A DNA stretch of 64,000 nucleotides, from contig OZ231126.1 of the NCBI GenBank assembly GCA_965153355.1, forward strand, positions 99,944,001 to 100,008,000, given 5' to 3'. Below are positions 13,006-25,004 of this stretch, piece after piece (position 1 is the first letter of the stretch; each line of letters opens with the position of its first letter). A model generated the notes under the pieces. It was given only the letters and a program-made list of their open reading frames with translations, did no database searches and was not told the DNA's origin. Source of the stretch: Flaccisagitta enflata. Taxonomy: Eukaryota; Chaetognatha; Sagittoidea; Aphragmophora. Position numbers and translations under genes: made by a program.

Positions 13006-13557
13006 CAGTAGATCTCGTCTAGACTTGAGATAACGGGGGCAAGCACTATGGAAGAACAAATGAAACTAGAGGGCTGATATTTGGAATATAAATTAATAAA
13101 GGAATGATTTATTCCCCATGATACTTGGTTGCTATGGAAACGCATTTCCATGTATTTATGCTAAGATATCAATATTTTGAGAAATTTTTGAGGGAACATT
13201 GCTTAAAATTTAACTTTCCCACAGTATGTTCTGTAAGAATATCGCTCGTTTGGCCGTTGCTAGGGAGCGTATCCATGTGTGACAACCCCTAGCAACCGCT
13301 AAATGAGCGACATTCTTACAGAACATACTGTGGGAAAGTTGTAGCAAATTTGATTTTAAACAATGTTCCCTCAAAAAATTTCTCAAAATATTGATACTTT
13401 GGAGTAAATACATGGAAATGCGTTTCCATGGCAACCAACTATCATGGGCAATAAAGCATTATCTTATTAGTCTATGTTCCAACTATCAATCCCCTGGCTT
13501 CATTTGTTAATCTACAATGCTTGCCCCCGTTATCTCAAGTCTAGACGAGATCTACTG
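13006..13557. mobile_element. 552-bp palindromic MITE, CAGTAG ends, TA target
   Basis: Begins CAGTAGATCTCGTCTAGACT and ends with its reverse complement. TA flanks at 13004-13005 and 13558-13559. The arms pair almost along their whole length with a centre near 13282. The CAGT start and TA target fit Tc1/mariner or pogo. No coding capacity. Confidence 0.85.
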
Positions 13558-13925
13558 TATGTGTGTTATAGAGAGATTTATGCATCCCTTTTCCAGAGAC
13601 TATAGATATACCGGATGCAAGCTTAATGACATTTTACTATAGCTTGATAGCTCTCTCTTATGGAATTTCTGTATTACTATTCATAGCTATTTTGTTAACG
13701 TTATCCGTGGACGTTATCCGTGGACGCAATTGCCTAAATGATGTTCGGCGATGTATACATAATGATATAATTGATGTATGTGCGCAAAATTCAATATGAT
13801 GGTTCAAGCTTTTCATTGTATATAGTTATGTACAATAATATCCTTGTGACTGAAGTAAGTTCTGTACAGTTGAACCCCGCATAAACAGATGTCAACCGTC
13901 AAGGGATCAATGAATATAATACATA

Positions 13926-14460
13926 ACAGGGTGTGCAAAAAATTTGGTAAAAACATAAAAGCACAAAAACCACACTTCTTCCCAGTAATAAATTTCATTA
14001 GTTTACTAGATGTTAGAATGTGCAGTTTTTCATAAGAACAATCTTGTTGGCAAAGAATGAATTATACTATGATTTCATTTCACAGAATTTACTGAACTGA
14101 AGTTTTTTTCAAATCATTTAACAGTTTGAGCTACAGATGCCAGATTAGTCTCAAATGAAAGATATTTTAATTTTCTTTCATTTGAGTCCAATCTGGCATC
14201 TGTAGCTCAAACCGTTTAGACATGAGAATGATTTGAAGAAAAACTTCCAGGTTACTGGTAAAAATTCTGTGAAATGGGAAAGTTTGACCAGAGTATAATT
14301 CATTCCTTTGCCAACCAAGATTATTCTTATGAAAAACGGCACATTCTAACATCTAGTAGAACTAATTAGGAGGCTATACCCCAAATTTTGTATTACTGGG
14401 CCATCAAGTAGTGTGGTTTTTGTGCTTTTTTGTTTTTACCAAATTTTTTGCACATCCTGT
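13926..14460. mobile_element. 535-bp palindromic MITE, ACAGGG ends, TA target
   Basis: Begins ACAGGGTGTGCAAAAAATTT and ends in the inverted ACAGGATGTGCAAAAAATTT. TA flanks at 13924-13925 and 14461-14462. The centre is near 14168, where CTTTCATTTGAG appears as an inverted pair. Arms pair throughout with scattered mismatches. Tc1/mariner or pogo type. Confidence 0.85.
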
Positions 14461-14872
14461 TAATGGACAGCCAATAAAGTAATTAAAAGAAAATACTATG
14501 AAAGGATCACCATTTCATTGCGAGCTAGTCACGGAATCACGAACTTTTAGCTGGAAATGAGGCCAGTAAGGCCCCATTCCACTGAGGCACGACTTCGTGC
14601 TCCAGTGGAATTGGAATTCTTGCTTCAGTGGATTGACTCTTAACCTCTTTTCAATGAAACAAAAAGTCAATCCAGTTTTTCTTTGATTGGTCGCTACAAT
14701 TCATTTCGGTGCAATTATAAATTTTTTTTATTTCTCTTACTCAAATAAAGATAGGTTTTTCTTTTTCTCATAAATTGTTATCTTTAGAACATATCTCTTA
14801 AATTTCTTTCTTTTTTCAAGTCTTTTATTCATGACAAAAACTTTTTCCTATCACATGAATTTGTGTCTTTAT
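14461..14872. other. No gene seen
   Basis: A+T-rich. A short CTTCAGTGGA/TTCCACTGA motif here is weakly mirrored near 18800-18860, beyond the next palindrome. Nothing coding. Confidence 0.4.
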
Positions 14873-15808
14873 TAGTCAAGGATTTAAGAAAAAGGACTCG
14901 GCGAATTTGGAGCAAAGCGTGAAAATTATTATACGGAGTCAGTTTTTTGTGCCGAACAAGATTAGAGGGGGTGCTTGTCTGATATTTGAGTGCACCCCCT
15001 CTAAAAACTTTTTTTTTTGCAAAAAAAAAACACTTCAAAGTTATGCTGACGCCAAAAGAATTAATCAATGACTATAAAATTTTAGATGAAGAAAAATATG
15101 TCTTTTATCTACTTGTATGCAAAATTTCAGCAAAATCAGTCAAGTAGAAGAGGAGCTATGGCTGTTTAAAGTCTAGGCCTATTTTCAAAAAAAAGCTATA
15201 TTTCAATTTTGGGGTAAAATTTTGGTTTTTTGAGCTAAGAGTCTGAAATTCATTTTGAATATTAATTTTACCCTAATTTACTCATAAAAAAAAAAAGATT
15301 AAAAAAAAACTAACATTTTTTTTATTTTTTGGCTAAAAAAAAAACAAAAACTAAACTCCAAAATTTAGGTTTTATTTTTACAAAGGGCCAATTCAAGGAA
15401 AATATCAAAATTATTGGTGCCCACTTGGTAAATCAATTGTCATCAAGGGCACCAACTTATATCCAGACTTTCAGGGGGGTACATCAACCCAAAATGACAA
15501 AAAATCATTTTAAAGTTAAAAAAAAAAGGGTCCCAAAATTTTTCATTTTTGGACCTCCTGATGTATTTGGTAATGCCACGGCCAAACACTTCAATCAATC
15601 TGCCCAAAATTTTGCATGCAAGTCCCAATAGGTTAGGGGCATAATTGTGCCAAATTTCAGCTTACTAATCAAATATTGAATTTTTTCATATATCAATAGT
15701 GGTAAAAAAATGCAAAATTTTGGTATTTTTCTTTTAGACTTTGAAATTGAATTTGGTCATTTTGAGTTAATGTACCCCCCTGAAAGTCTGGATATAAGTT
15801 GGTACCCT

Positions 15809-17206
15809 CACTCAAAAAAAAAAATTCGAAATCTAATAATTATCATGAAAATTATATCTAAAGGGGCGCTTATTATACTTGCGATTTTATATGATTATCA
15901 CATTCATCCCCAAGGCGATTTTCAGCGAAATTATACAGAATTATACCGGCACTTCCGAAAACATCGAAAAAAAAAAAAACGCAGAAACATAGCAACAACG
16001 GGAATGACATAGAGGAGGTTATTGGAGTCGATAAATCTATTCTTTCCGATTATAAAAAGCACATTAACAAAAAATATAACAATTACACAAACAGCACGAC
16101 CACTAGTTTCCTCTTAAAAGGTTGTGCGGCCTTTTTTACAACTGGGAAAGTTTCAGGTTGGCTTGCAGTGCATGTGTCGAGAGAAAAATATTTTTTTTTC
16201 AAAAATCGAAAAAATCGTGTACATATATAACTATTATAATTGGCAAAAAACATAAAAAAATGCCTCCGAGAAAAAAAAACAGTTTTTCAATTATATATTT
16301 ATTATATTGGCGAAAAAGACTGAAAAAAAATGGCTTTTTTTACAAAGTTAAAGTTTCCTCAAATATAACAGTTTTATTGATGAAACTGAAATTTTTTTTG
16401 GGCCGGGCGGTCGGTAAAAGTTTTTCAGAATATAACTGTTATATCATATATATATCATTTGCATAAAGTAGCTCAGAACATTTTGCCTAATATCTTGCCC
16501 TTTTCTTTAAAGTTTATAATGAAACTTTATACACATGTTAAGTTGACATAGGGAATTAGCTCAATGATGTTATCTTATGATTTATCCAACATATGTAGTT
16601 ATTATGTGATAGTTACTGTATTACTGCCTGTAGACCATTCCAGTTCAAAATGTTGAATATAAAAAATAGAAAAAATCTATAAGTACGCTATCTGGCCCAG
16701 TATAATCCACGACGATCTGCCAATAGCTTTAGACAGACTTGCTCTGTATGCTTAGTCTTGTTCTATAAATGTTTGCATTTTTAATGCGAACTTTATAGGA
16801 AAAGACTTAAGCTATAGATGCTTAGTCTGAATCTATAAAAGTTCTCACTTTTGATGAGAACTTTATAGAAAATCACAAAAGCAAGATATCAGGTAAAACG
16901 ACATTATGCAAATGAGGGGGGAAATATAATCATTATACAAATCAAATATAATTGTTATACCTAAAAATATAATCATTATATGCATAAGACTTTGTCTAAC
17001 TGTTATATTGCGCAAATATAATACTGTATAATTTTGGTAAATCTGACCCTCCAGGGCTGTATAACTTTGTATAATTTTATATAATTCAGTATAATTTCAG
17101 TATAATTCCGTATAATTGGAAAAAAATTGGGGCCCAAGTATAATAAGCGCCCTTCTAGGTCTAATTTATTAGACAAAGTTATACCTGAAAATTTTTTTTT
17201 TGAGTG
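15809..17206. mobile_element. CACTC-ended element nested in the palindrome
   Basis: Begins CACTCAAAAAAAAAA and ends TTTTTTTTTTGAGTG. It interrupts the palindrome exactly where the left arm reads GCCCTTGATGAC on the paired strand, implying a ~2-bp CT duplication. The interior is A+T-rich with many TATAAT/ATTATA words and an inverted pair around 16770-16870. Length 1398 bp. Probably related to 11211-12105. Confidence 0.7.
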
Positions 17207-17426
17207 CTTGATGACAATTGATTCCCAAAGTGGGCGCCTATGATTTTGATATTTTCCTTGAATTGGCCCTTTTTGAAAATGAAGCCTAAATTTTAGAGTT
17301 CAATTTTTTTTTTTTTTTTTTTTTTGGTCAAAAAAATGAAAAAAACATCAATTTTTTTCAAATTTTTTTTTGTTTTTTGGGTAAATTAGAGTAAAATTAA
17401 TATCCAAAATAAATTTCAGACTCTTA

Positions 17427-18191
17427 CAGGGAATACCCTGTCTACCGGGACCCAAGAAAACAACATATCTCTGCATCTGAAAATGATTGACTAATTCTGA
17501 AATCAGTTCCAGAGAGAGTTTTTGCACCAATTTTGTTATCTATAAACTTTATTCTGGTGAGACCAATACTTTGGCCGCATTTTTTCATCAAATGTAAATC
17601 ATGAATTCTGGATTTGCAAAAATTTACAATTTAGATGTTTGCACAACAAATCTTCATTCTTTTGCCAAGTTTAGACAAATTGAGCTATAATGCTGGGATT
17701 GGTCTTGAATGATAGATAATTTTATGGAGTTTCTTATACAACCATTTATTTTGCCTACGTTTTAAGATTTTTAGAAATTTTACCTAGTTCCATGACAAAA
17801 AAGTTTGATTTTTGATTACTTTTCTTCCATTCATTGAAGAATTTTGATATTAGGACCCATGAAATCGGTTTTTAAAGTTTTCTCAAGAATCTACATGTAT
17901 TTCCCTTTTCTGAAAAACAAACCCAAGTATTTCTATTTAGTTTTCATTAAAATGGTTAACAATTTAAGCACAATAATCACAAACTTTTTGTAGCAATTAC
18001 ATGAAAATTGTTAAATTTATGCATTTTTCAATTTATCATGTACTTTCAGTGTACTTTTCAGTCATCATTTTTCTTAAAAATATAAAATTGGTTTAAAAGA
18101 TCTATCAGAATCTGTTTTCAGATCAAATCTATGATTTTCAGAAGAGAAGAGATAACATTTTCTTTTGTCCCGGTTGGCGCGGTATACCCTG
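17427..18191. mobile_element. pogo/Tigger-like MITE nested in the palindrome
   Basis: Begins CAGGGAATACCCTGTCTACC and ends in the inverted CAGGGTATACCGCGCCAACC; both continue GGGAC and then AAGAAAA. TA flanks at 17425-17426 and 18192-18193. The other palindrome arm (15231-15250) keeps the unfilled site with a single TA. CAGG ends with a TA target fit pogo/Tigger-type elements. Length 765 bp, no transposase. Confidence 0.85.
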
Positions 18192-18573
18192 TAGCTCAAA
18201 AAAACAAAATTTCACCCCAAAATTTAAATGTAGCCCTTTTTTTTGAAAATAGGCCTAGACTTTAAACAGCCATAGCTCCGCTTCTACTTGACCGATTTTG
18301 CTGAAATTTTGCATACAAGTAGATAAACAACATATTTTTCTTTACCTAAAATTTTATAGCGGTCGGTTAAATATTTTGGCTTCAGCCTAACTTTGTTGGT
18401 CTTTTTTTTTTTTTGCGAAAAAACAAGTTTTTCGAGGGGGTGCACTCAAAAATCAGACAAGCACCCCCTTTAATCTTGTTCGGCACAAAAAACTGACTTC
18501 GCCCGCAAATTTTCACGCTTTGCTCAAAATTTGCCATGTCCTTTTATTTTCTTCCTTTAAGAGACTGGACTAT

Positions 18574-19079
18574 ATGAAAAAAATGAGTTTTCCCCACATC
18601 AATTTTTTATTGTGATAAAAACTTAGTTGATGTAAAAAAATATTTTGCTTTTGATATCAACATTCTCTTTATTTAGAAAGTCTACTTCTAGGTGAAGATA
18701 AAACATAAGAGGTAAAAAGGAAGGAGATGATTTCTTCAGATGAAAGTAGATGAAGAGTACTTTGATTATCTTTGCTACAATGACAAAATCAGTTATTTCC
18801 AATTCCACTGAAGCTCGAATTGTGAAAAGCACAAGTCATTCTTCATTCCGCTGAAGCAAGACGTCATGATGATTTTTACTCAAGCATAATTTTTGTGATT
18901 AAATGGTTGCCTGTTTCATTGCCTCTATTTTAGGCGCCTTTCCGTTCCTCTTGAGTCTGTTACGTATATCATGCTACTGTACATATTTTTTCCACTACCG
19001 TGCTCCCCCGCTCATTCACTATTCAGGTATTGATTTCCCAATTGCAGCTTCCGAGTTCTCGACGTTGATAACGACAAAA
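18574..19079. other. No gene supported
   Basis: A+T-rich. An open frame starting at 18903 is hydrophobic for about 60 residues and then runs into the TCATTTG minisatellite. Nothing conserved was recognised. Confidence 0.4.
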
Positions 19080-19277
19080 GTCATTTGTCATTTATCATTT
19101 GCCATTTGTCATTTGTCATTTGTCATTTGTCATTTGTCATTTGTCATTTATCATTTATCATTTATCATTTGGCATTTGTCATTTGTCATTTGTCATTTGT
19201 CATTTGTCATTTATCATTTATCATTTATCATTTATCATTTGTCATTTGTCATTTCTCATTTGTCATTTGGCATTTGG

Positions 19278-19309
<32 letters not shown>

Positions 19310-19312
19310 TGT

Positions 19313-19344
<32 letters not shown>

Positions 19345-19446
19345 TGTCATTTGTCATTTGTCAATTATCATTTGTCATTTGTCATTTATCATTTATCATC
19401 TGGCATTTGTCATTTGCCATTTGTCATTTGTCAGTTGTCATTTATC
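19080..19446. repeat. (TCATTTG)n 7-bp minisatellite
   Basis: About 52 copies of a heptamer with TCATTTA, GCATTTG and CCATTTG variants. Because 7 is not a multiple of 3, three frames stay open (HLSFVIC-like translations). These are not genes. Confidence 0.95.
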
Positions 19447-20019
19447 ATCGCGAGACTAGTCAAGTCATCTGCAGTTGTCTAAACGAGAAAACCATCGAAA
19501 AATTTTCCCGAAATATATATGAAAGTTGAAACAGCATTGCCCTTTTAAAAGGAGGCCAGAATTCTTCAATAAACAAAGTTCTTTTTCTCGCTCGCTAAGC
19601 AGTTTTCTCCTTTTCTTGCACAGTTTTGTCCGTCAATCCGTTTGGCCCAGCAAATGGTCGCTTGTGCATTACGGCTTGTGCATTACGGCTACTTGCAGAA
19701 TCCTCCATCAATCAGCCTCTTCTATACTGACACCGTTGATCAATGTTTTTTTATTGCTTGTCGCTTACTAAGCGATTCTATAAGAGGATGTGTCCGTCCG
19801 TCTGTCCGTCAATCCTGAGGTAATGATACTCCTCTTGATTGAATTGAATTCGTATTGTACTTCGGTAATAGTCTGTATCTGCACACCCGCATAGCTGCCC
19901 CTTCCCAACCGCGTTACTGTCCCTGTCCACGCCGTGAATCCGACCGTGCTTTTTTTTTTTTTTTTTTTTTCTGTCGCGCGCGAGTTCAGAAAATGACAAA
20001 GTTGTCAAGTTTACGCGAC
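19447..20019. other. No gene seen; MITE-like remnant
   Basis: Mostly unique. 19770-19820 (GATTCTATAAGAGGATGTGT then CCGTCCGTCTGTCC) resembles the left part of the MITE at 22266. A poly-T of about 22 bp lies near 19950. Confidence 0.4.
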
Positions 20020-20080
20020 ATTCTCTCTCTTTTCCTCTCCCTCACTTTCTCTTTCTCTTTCTCTTTCTCTTTCTCTTTCG

Positions 20081-20112
<32 letters not shown>

Positions 20113-20221
20113 CTACTATCTTTCTCTTCTCTCTCTCTCTCTCTTTCTTCTTCTTCTTATCCTAATCCCCTCCTCTCTCTCTATCTCTCTCTCTCTCTCT
20201 CTCTCTCCTCCTCTCTTTCTT

Positions 20222-20281
<60 letters not shown>
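20020..20281. repeat. Long CT-rich tract ending in CAG
   Basis: CT, CTTT and TTC repeats ending in CTCTCTCTCAG at 20281. It has the form of a very long polypyrimidine tract and 3' splice site for plus-strand transcription, though chance is quite possible. Confidence 0.8.
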
Positions 20282-20339
20282 GAGTTTTCACGAGGATGAC
20301 ACGGTCTATGAGTCTTCAAGCGTCGTCGCGTCGCTTTAA
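20282..20339 (+). CDS. Possible terminal exon after CT-rich acceptor
   Basis: Follows the CAG at 20281. One frame gives FHEDDTVYESSSVVASL and a stop at 20337-20339; another frame stays open to 20400. AATAAA words occur soon after (about 20364 and 20457). No family is recognised and no upstream exon was identified. Offered only as a candidate for an RNA-seq check. Confidence 0.15.
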
Positions 20340-20728
20340 GGTCAATTATGGCCCAACGCAACAAATAAATCATCGAAAACTTGTCCCCAAATCAAAATGA
20401 ACAAAACAAAATCTAGTTAATGAAAAAAAGAGAAAAGAACAACAACATTCATTGGAAATAAAAGACGGCTGAAATTGAAGACTTTGTTGATTCGATTATG
20501 ACGGAATTGTTTTGTGATAATGAAATTTATCGATGTGGGTAATAGATTGAATTTTGTGGATTAAATTTTGGTGCGCGTTCTCTATTACATAACGATGATC
20601 AAATGAAAAATCGAAAAGTAAACGAAGGTCATATAACTTTATGCCATACGTTTAAATGTAAAAGAAAAAAAGTTAAAAAAAGTGTTTTCCCTCTTAAATT
20701 TCGTTTTTATTTTAAAAGTCTGGGCCGC

Positions 20729-20815
20729 CAAAAAAAAAAAACAAAAACAAAAACAAAAACAAAAACAAAAACAAAAACAAAAACAAAAACAAAAACAAAA
20801 ACAAAAACAAAAACA
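20729..20815. repeat. (AAAAAC)n microsatellite
   Basis: About 12 copies of the hexamer AAAAAC after a poly-A. Confidence 0.95.
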
Positions 20816-21246
20816 TTGTTTCAACTCTTAACATTCTATTTTTTTTTCTTAAAATTTCATTTTTTCTTGAGGAACAATCTTCTGTGGTGAAACTGATTGG
20901 GAAAATAAGACAGTATTTGCTTCTAACGTCAAAAAATTGACGCTGTGATTGGTTTTATCTGTTCTACACAAACAAAAACTTGAAATGTCATAGAACCTAC
21001 TTATATGTACCAGTATTGGCTTTCATTGACCATATCACGCGCGTCGACCCCCCCCCCCCAAAAAAAAAAAAATATGAGTAAATATAGTAAGAAAAATAAG
21101 CGAATGAAAGACTAACGAGCGGAGGTGTTGTGAGGATGACTTAATAGAAAGCAAGAAAAAAAGAAACGAAGAAGCAAAGCAAAGAAAGAAAGAAACGAAA
21201 AGAAAAGAAAGAAAGAGTGAAGGAAAGTTGGAAAAAAATAAAAAGT
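20816..21246. other. No gene seen
   Basis: A+T-rich, with a C-run/A-run near 21050 and a purine-rich AAAG stretch at 21150-21240 leading into the CAA repeat. Confidence 0.4.
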
Positions 21247-21410
<164 letters not shown>

Positions 21411-21449
21411 TAGAAAAGGCGAAACACCCCACCCATACAATCAACAGCC

Positions 21450-21623
21450 ATGGCGTTGGATCGTTTTACTTCTAAACTGCCAGCGTTCCATTCTTGTTGT
21501 CCCAACGCTGCGGAATTCTTATGGGGAAAAATGGACAAACTACGAATGGATCATTTGACAGGAAGAACTGTCAGAAGAAGAAGGTCCATTAGTCTGGAGA
21601 GCGCGCTCGCGGAATCCAAAAAG
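21450..21623 (+). CDS. Candidate first coding exon (58 codons)
   Basis: ATG in a strong context (CAGCCATGG). The frame encodes MALDRFTSKL at the start, a basic stretch GRTVRRRRSISLE, and ends ALAESKK at AAG followed by GTATGT, a good 5' splice site; the exon ends on a codon boundary. Composition is mixed and unlike the surrounding repeats, and the RRRRSIS segment resembles a basophilic kinase site. The frame continues past the donor to 21704 without support. No family is recognised and I cannot find the next exon. It could be a chance frame. Confidence 0.35.
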
Positions 21624-21824
21624 GTATGTTTATTAGGCTGGGCTCAATTTGGACATTTGAATCAAAATTCATTTCCAAGCACTTTTCATGTTCCACTTGC
21701 TTAACTAGAGCCCAGTCTAGATTTGAACATGATCCAATCAATGGTGTAGTTGAACATGATCTAATCAATACTGTAGCTGATCTAATCAATGCTGTAGTTG
21801 TATGGAATTGAAGGCGGAAGTTAT

Positions 21825-22075
21825 GATAGTCCAGGATTTAAAGAAAAGGACTCGGCGACTTTGGAGGAAAGCCTGAAAATTTGGATACAGGGTCAGTTTT
21901 TTGTGCTGAAGAAGACTAGATGGGGTACATGTCTGATTTTTTAGTGTACCCCAAAAAAAACCGCGTTTTTTTTTCAAAAAAATAACTTTGAAGTTGCACT
22001 GACGCCAAACGAATCAACGGATCGCCATAAAATTTTAGGTAAAGAAAAATATGCTTGTATGCAAATTTTCAGGCT
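21825..22075 (+). mobile_element. Partial arm of the 14.9-kb palindromic family
   Basis: Matches 14876-15125: GATTTAAAGAAAAGGACTCG, then CAGTTTTTTGTGC, then CATAAAATTTTAGGTAAAGA. Only the outer ~250 bp of one arm is present. Confidence 0.7.
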
Positions 22076-22265
22076 TTCTTCCAAAGATGCCAAGATCTAT
22101 TCTTTTATTCCTTTTAGAGACTATGAGATTGATTTCTTCCATTGTCATTCTATGCGACCTCAGCATTGATTACGGAGTGCCTAGATCAAGTCCAAATCGA
22201 ATTTCCATGCAGATTAGGTTTTGGGTACACAAATGGAACATGGAAAGTGCTTGGAAACCATTTTT

Positions 22266-22478
22266 AGTTGCGGACACGCAACTCTATAAGAGGCTTTGTC
22301 CGTCCGTCCGTCCGTCTTTCGTCGTCCGTCTGTCTGTCTGTCTGTCTGTCGTCCGTCGTCTCGTCCGTCTGTCCGTCCGTCCGTCTGTCAGCACGAGTCG
22401 AAAAGTGAGAAAACGCTCATTTCCGCCCCTGCCCACCCATCCGCAACTGGTGGCCGTGTATCCGGCCTTGTTCTTTTG
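22266..22478 (+). mobile_element. Hairpin-tipped MITE (TTGC type)
   Basis: Left tip TAGTTGCGGACACGCAACTC, AGAGGCTTTGTCC, runs of CCGT and CTGT, AGTCGAAAAGTGAGAAAACG, then GCCCCTGCCCACCC, CCGCAACTGGTGGCCGTGTA and GGCCTTGTT. Same order as at 51574 and, reversed, at 24640-24925 and 44280-44527. No coding capacity. Confidence 0.7.
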
Positions 22479-22685
22479 TATGCCCATATTGTGCCCACTC
22501 TATGTAAAATGTTTATGTATGATCATGAAAAGGATTTCGGATACTAACTTCTTCGCTCTCTCTACCATATTCCCTATGCTCTACCACATTTTACCGTTAC
22601 TGCGATTATAACATGGAAGATAACAATATACTGAATCATGATTTAGGGAAAAAAAGTGCCCATTTCTTTGCCTGTTTTCGTCTTA

Positions 22686-22872
<187 letters not shown>

Positions 22873-23263
22873 TCCTCTCTTCCTTCTTCTCATCGTTCGA
22901 AATGTCTTGCCGTTTTTCCTCCGGCTAAAATGGGAGTCCTTCAAAGAACATTCGTCCATTGTCAGCTATTTATACATGCTGACAGTGGAGGCCAAGACAA
23001 ACAATGAGAGGACGCCAGAGCCAAGGTTATCCACTTGAAATGATGCGGAACAAGGTCATGAAGGGCGAAAGGGGACGATATTTGCAATCGAACGAACGTC
23101 AAGACGACAGGGTGGGCTAGAGGGAAAAATTGTCAACATGGGCGAGCTGAGCCTAAGGTGACATGAGCAGAAAACTGAGGTGACATGAGCTGCGTGACAT
23201 GAGCCGAGGTGACATGATTGCCTGGTTGGAACCCGTGTTCTAACAAGGCTTTACTGGGGGAAG
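22873..23263. other. No gene supported; GGTGACATGAGC repeats
   Basis: Mixed-composition sequence. Four imperfect copies of GAGGTGACATGAGC lie at about 23150-23215. Nothing coding was recognised. Confidence 0.4.
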
Positions 23264-23365
<102 letters not shown>

Positions 23366-23659
23366 ATACATGTACTTGCTCAAGAACAAACTGTCTTGGT
23401 ATCATCTGTCTTGATAACTTATAGCCGAGGATTGACCTAATCCTAAGGGCATTTCAGCATTTTTTGAAAATTTTTTGTTAATCTTTTGTTTCTTTTTGAC
23501 CAAGTCAAGTTTCAAATAATCCACTAATCAAATGTAACCCACCAGAAGCAAATTTGAACAAACGATTTTGGCCCGTATGGGCAACATCAGTCCACATGGC
23601 GGGAACAGCCATATTGGTACACCCATAATGTGATATACTGAGAGACGCCTCATGAAATA

Positions 23660-24235
23660 TCATTTTTTGGCCAGGACAGATCGCATCATCTTTTTACTAC
23701 CCAAGAGAGTGATCTTCTGGCACATTTCTTTACAGAGTTTAGCAGGGATCCTCTTTTGGTAAATGCTAAAGTTTTGCAAAATGACCACCAATCTACCAAC
23801 CACTATAGGAATCACCTCACACTCACAGTCCCACAGTTTTCCCAATTCAACACGCAGAGCTCCATATTTCGACATTTTCTCATTCTCTTTAGCCTCAACA
23901 TTGGCATCAGAGGGGCAGCTTATGTCTATAATGTACATTTTTCTGTTCTCCTTATCTCTAATTACAATGTCCGGCCTGTTAGCTCCGACAGCTCGGTCTG
24001 TACTAATGATCACATCCCAGAGTATTTCCACTCTTTTATCCATGATTACTTCCTCAGGTTTGTGTAAGTGCCATTTGTTTTCAGCTGGGAACCTGAAGGA
24101 TTTGCAAATCTCGTGGTGGATATATCTGGCAACATTATTATGCCTTTCCAAATATTCTTTTTTTTTTGCCAATGTGTCACACCCCGCAAGAATATGGGAA
24201 GTTCTTTCACTCTCTTTATGACAGATTCGACACAA
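23660..24235 (-). pseudogene. Non-LTR retrotransposon C-terminus: CCHC and RLE-like domain
   Basis: 191-residue minus-strand frame. A CCHC zinc knuckle occupies residues 2-19 (C2, C5, H14, C19). An RPD at residues 87-89 and an aspartate at 104 (YIIDISCP) form the RPD...D pattern of the restriction-like endonuclease that nicks target DNA in R2-type non-LTR elements. VIPIVVG follows at 141-147. The upstream residues (YEKFIVKSIEST) lie in another frame, so there is a frameshift near 24235. Everything 5' of this, including reverse transcriptase, is missing; the homology stops next to the GA tract at 24296. A dead 5'-truncated copy; the clade is not resolved. Confidence 0.75.
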
Positions 24236-24292
24236 GTAGACTCAATACTTTTTACAATAAATTTTTCATACGTCAGGGTAAAAATTGCAAGG

Positions 24293-24432
<140 letters not shown>

Positions 24433-24639
24433 TTCCAGAAACAATTCACGCGCAAGAAGAAAAAAATGAAGGGCAATAAAAGGGAAAAACCACTTGGAGT
24501 CAAAGAACAGGGAAGGAAGCACTCACAAATAAAAGGAAGGAGAGAGGTGAGAACCAAAGCTAAGGAAAGACTCAGAGACAAAGAATATTCAAAGCATTAA
24601 ATCAGGAAGAAGGAGAGAAAAAAAAGTCCATTAGAACTA

Positions 24640-24925
24640 CGTCGCGTGCAACAGAAAAAAAATTGTCTTACGGAAAAGAACAAGTGACGCAGGGTCACAA
24701 TATTGTTACGGTCGGGTGGGCAGGGGCGTCCAAGCTCCATCCACACATCAACCCCACCCTCGCCCACACAAACTTAAATAAATAGTATCTAAACGCTTGT
24801 TTTTTCCACATTTCAACTCAATCACCACGGATGGACAGACCGAAGGACAGACCGACGGACGGACAGACCGACAGACTGATGGACGGACAAAGCTTCTGAT
24901 AGAGTTGCGTGTCCGCAACTAAAAA
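24640..24925 (-). mobile_element. Hairpin-tipped MITE (TTGC type), reversed
   Basis: GGGTGGGCAGGGGCG near 24714, a GACGG/GACAG run at 24835-24890, and the tip GAGTTGCGTGTCCGCAACTA ending about 24921. The outer part begins ACGTCGCGTGCAACAG. Confidence 0.6.
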
Positions 24926-25004
24926 GACAAAAGTAGACAAGTAAACAATTCTTTGAGTTCGACTCAGAAATCTCTGATGACCAAAAAAAGAAAAACAAGG
25001 TCAT

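Larger units (their letters stand above)
14873..18573. mobile_element. Large palindromic element split by two insertions
   Basis: Left arm 14873 to about 15627; right arm about 15627 to 18573 once two insertions (15809-17206 and 17427-18191, plus the 2-bp duplications) are removed. Both arms are then about 755 bp. Matching landmarks include GCAAAGCGTGAAAATT, AGGGGGTGC, TTTAAAGTCTAGGCCTATTT and CAATTGTCATCAAG in mirror order. Outer ends are approximate. No coding capacity. A partial relative lies at 21825-22075. Confidence 0.85.

Noticed and set aside
18903-19529. 208-codon frame with repeated CHLSFVI motif
   Set aside because: Most of it is the TCATTTG heptamer read through. All three plus frames stay open, so no coding selection is implied.
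24640-24925. Hairpin MITEs as Helitrons
   Set aside because: There is a near-terminal hairpin at one end only, but I do not see a TC start and CTRR end. Classification is left open.
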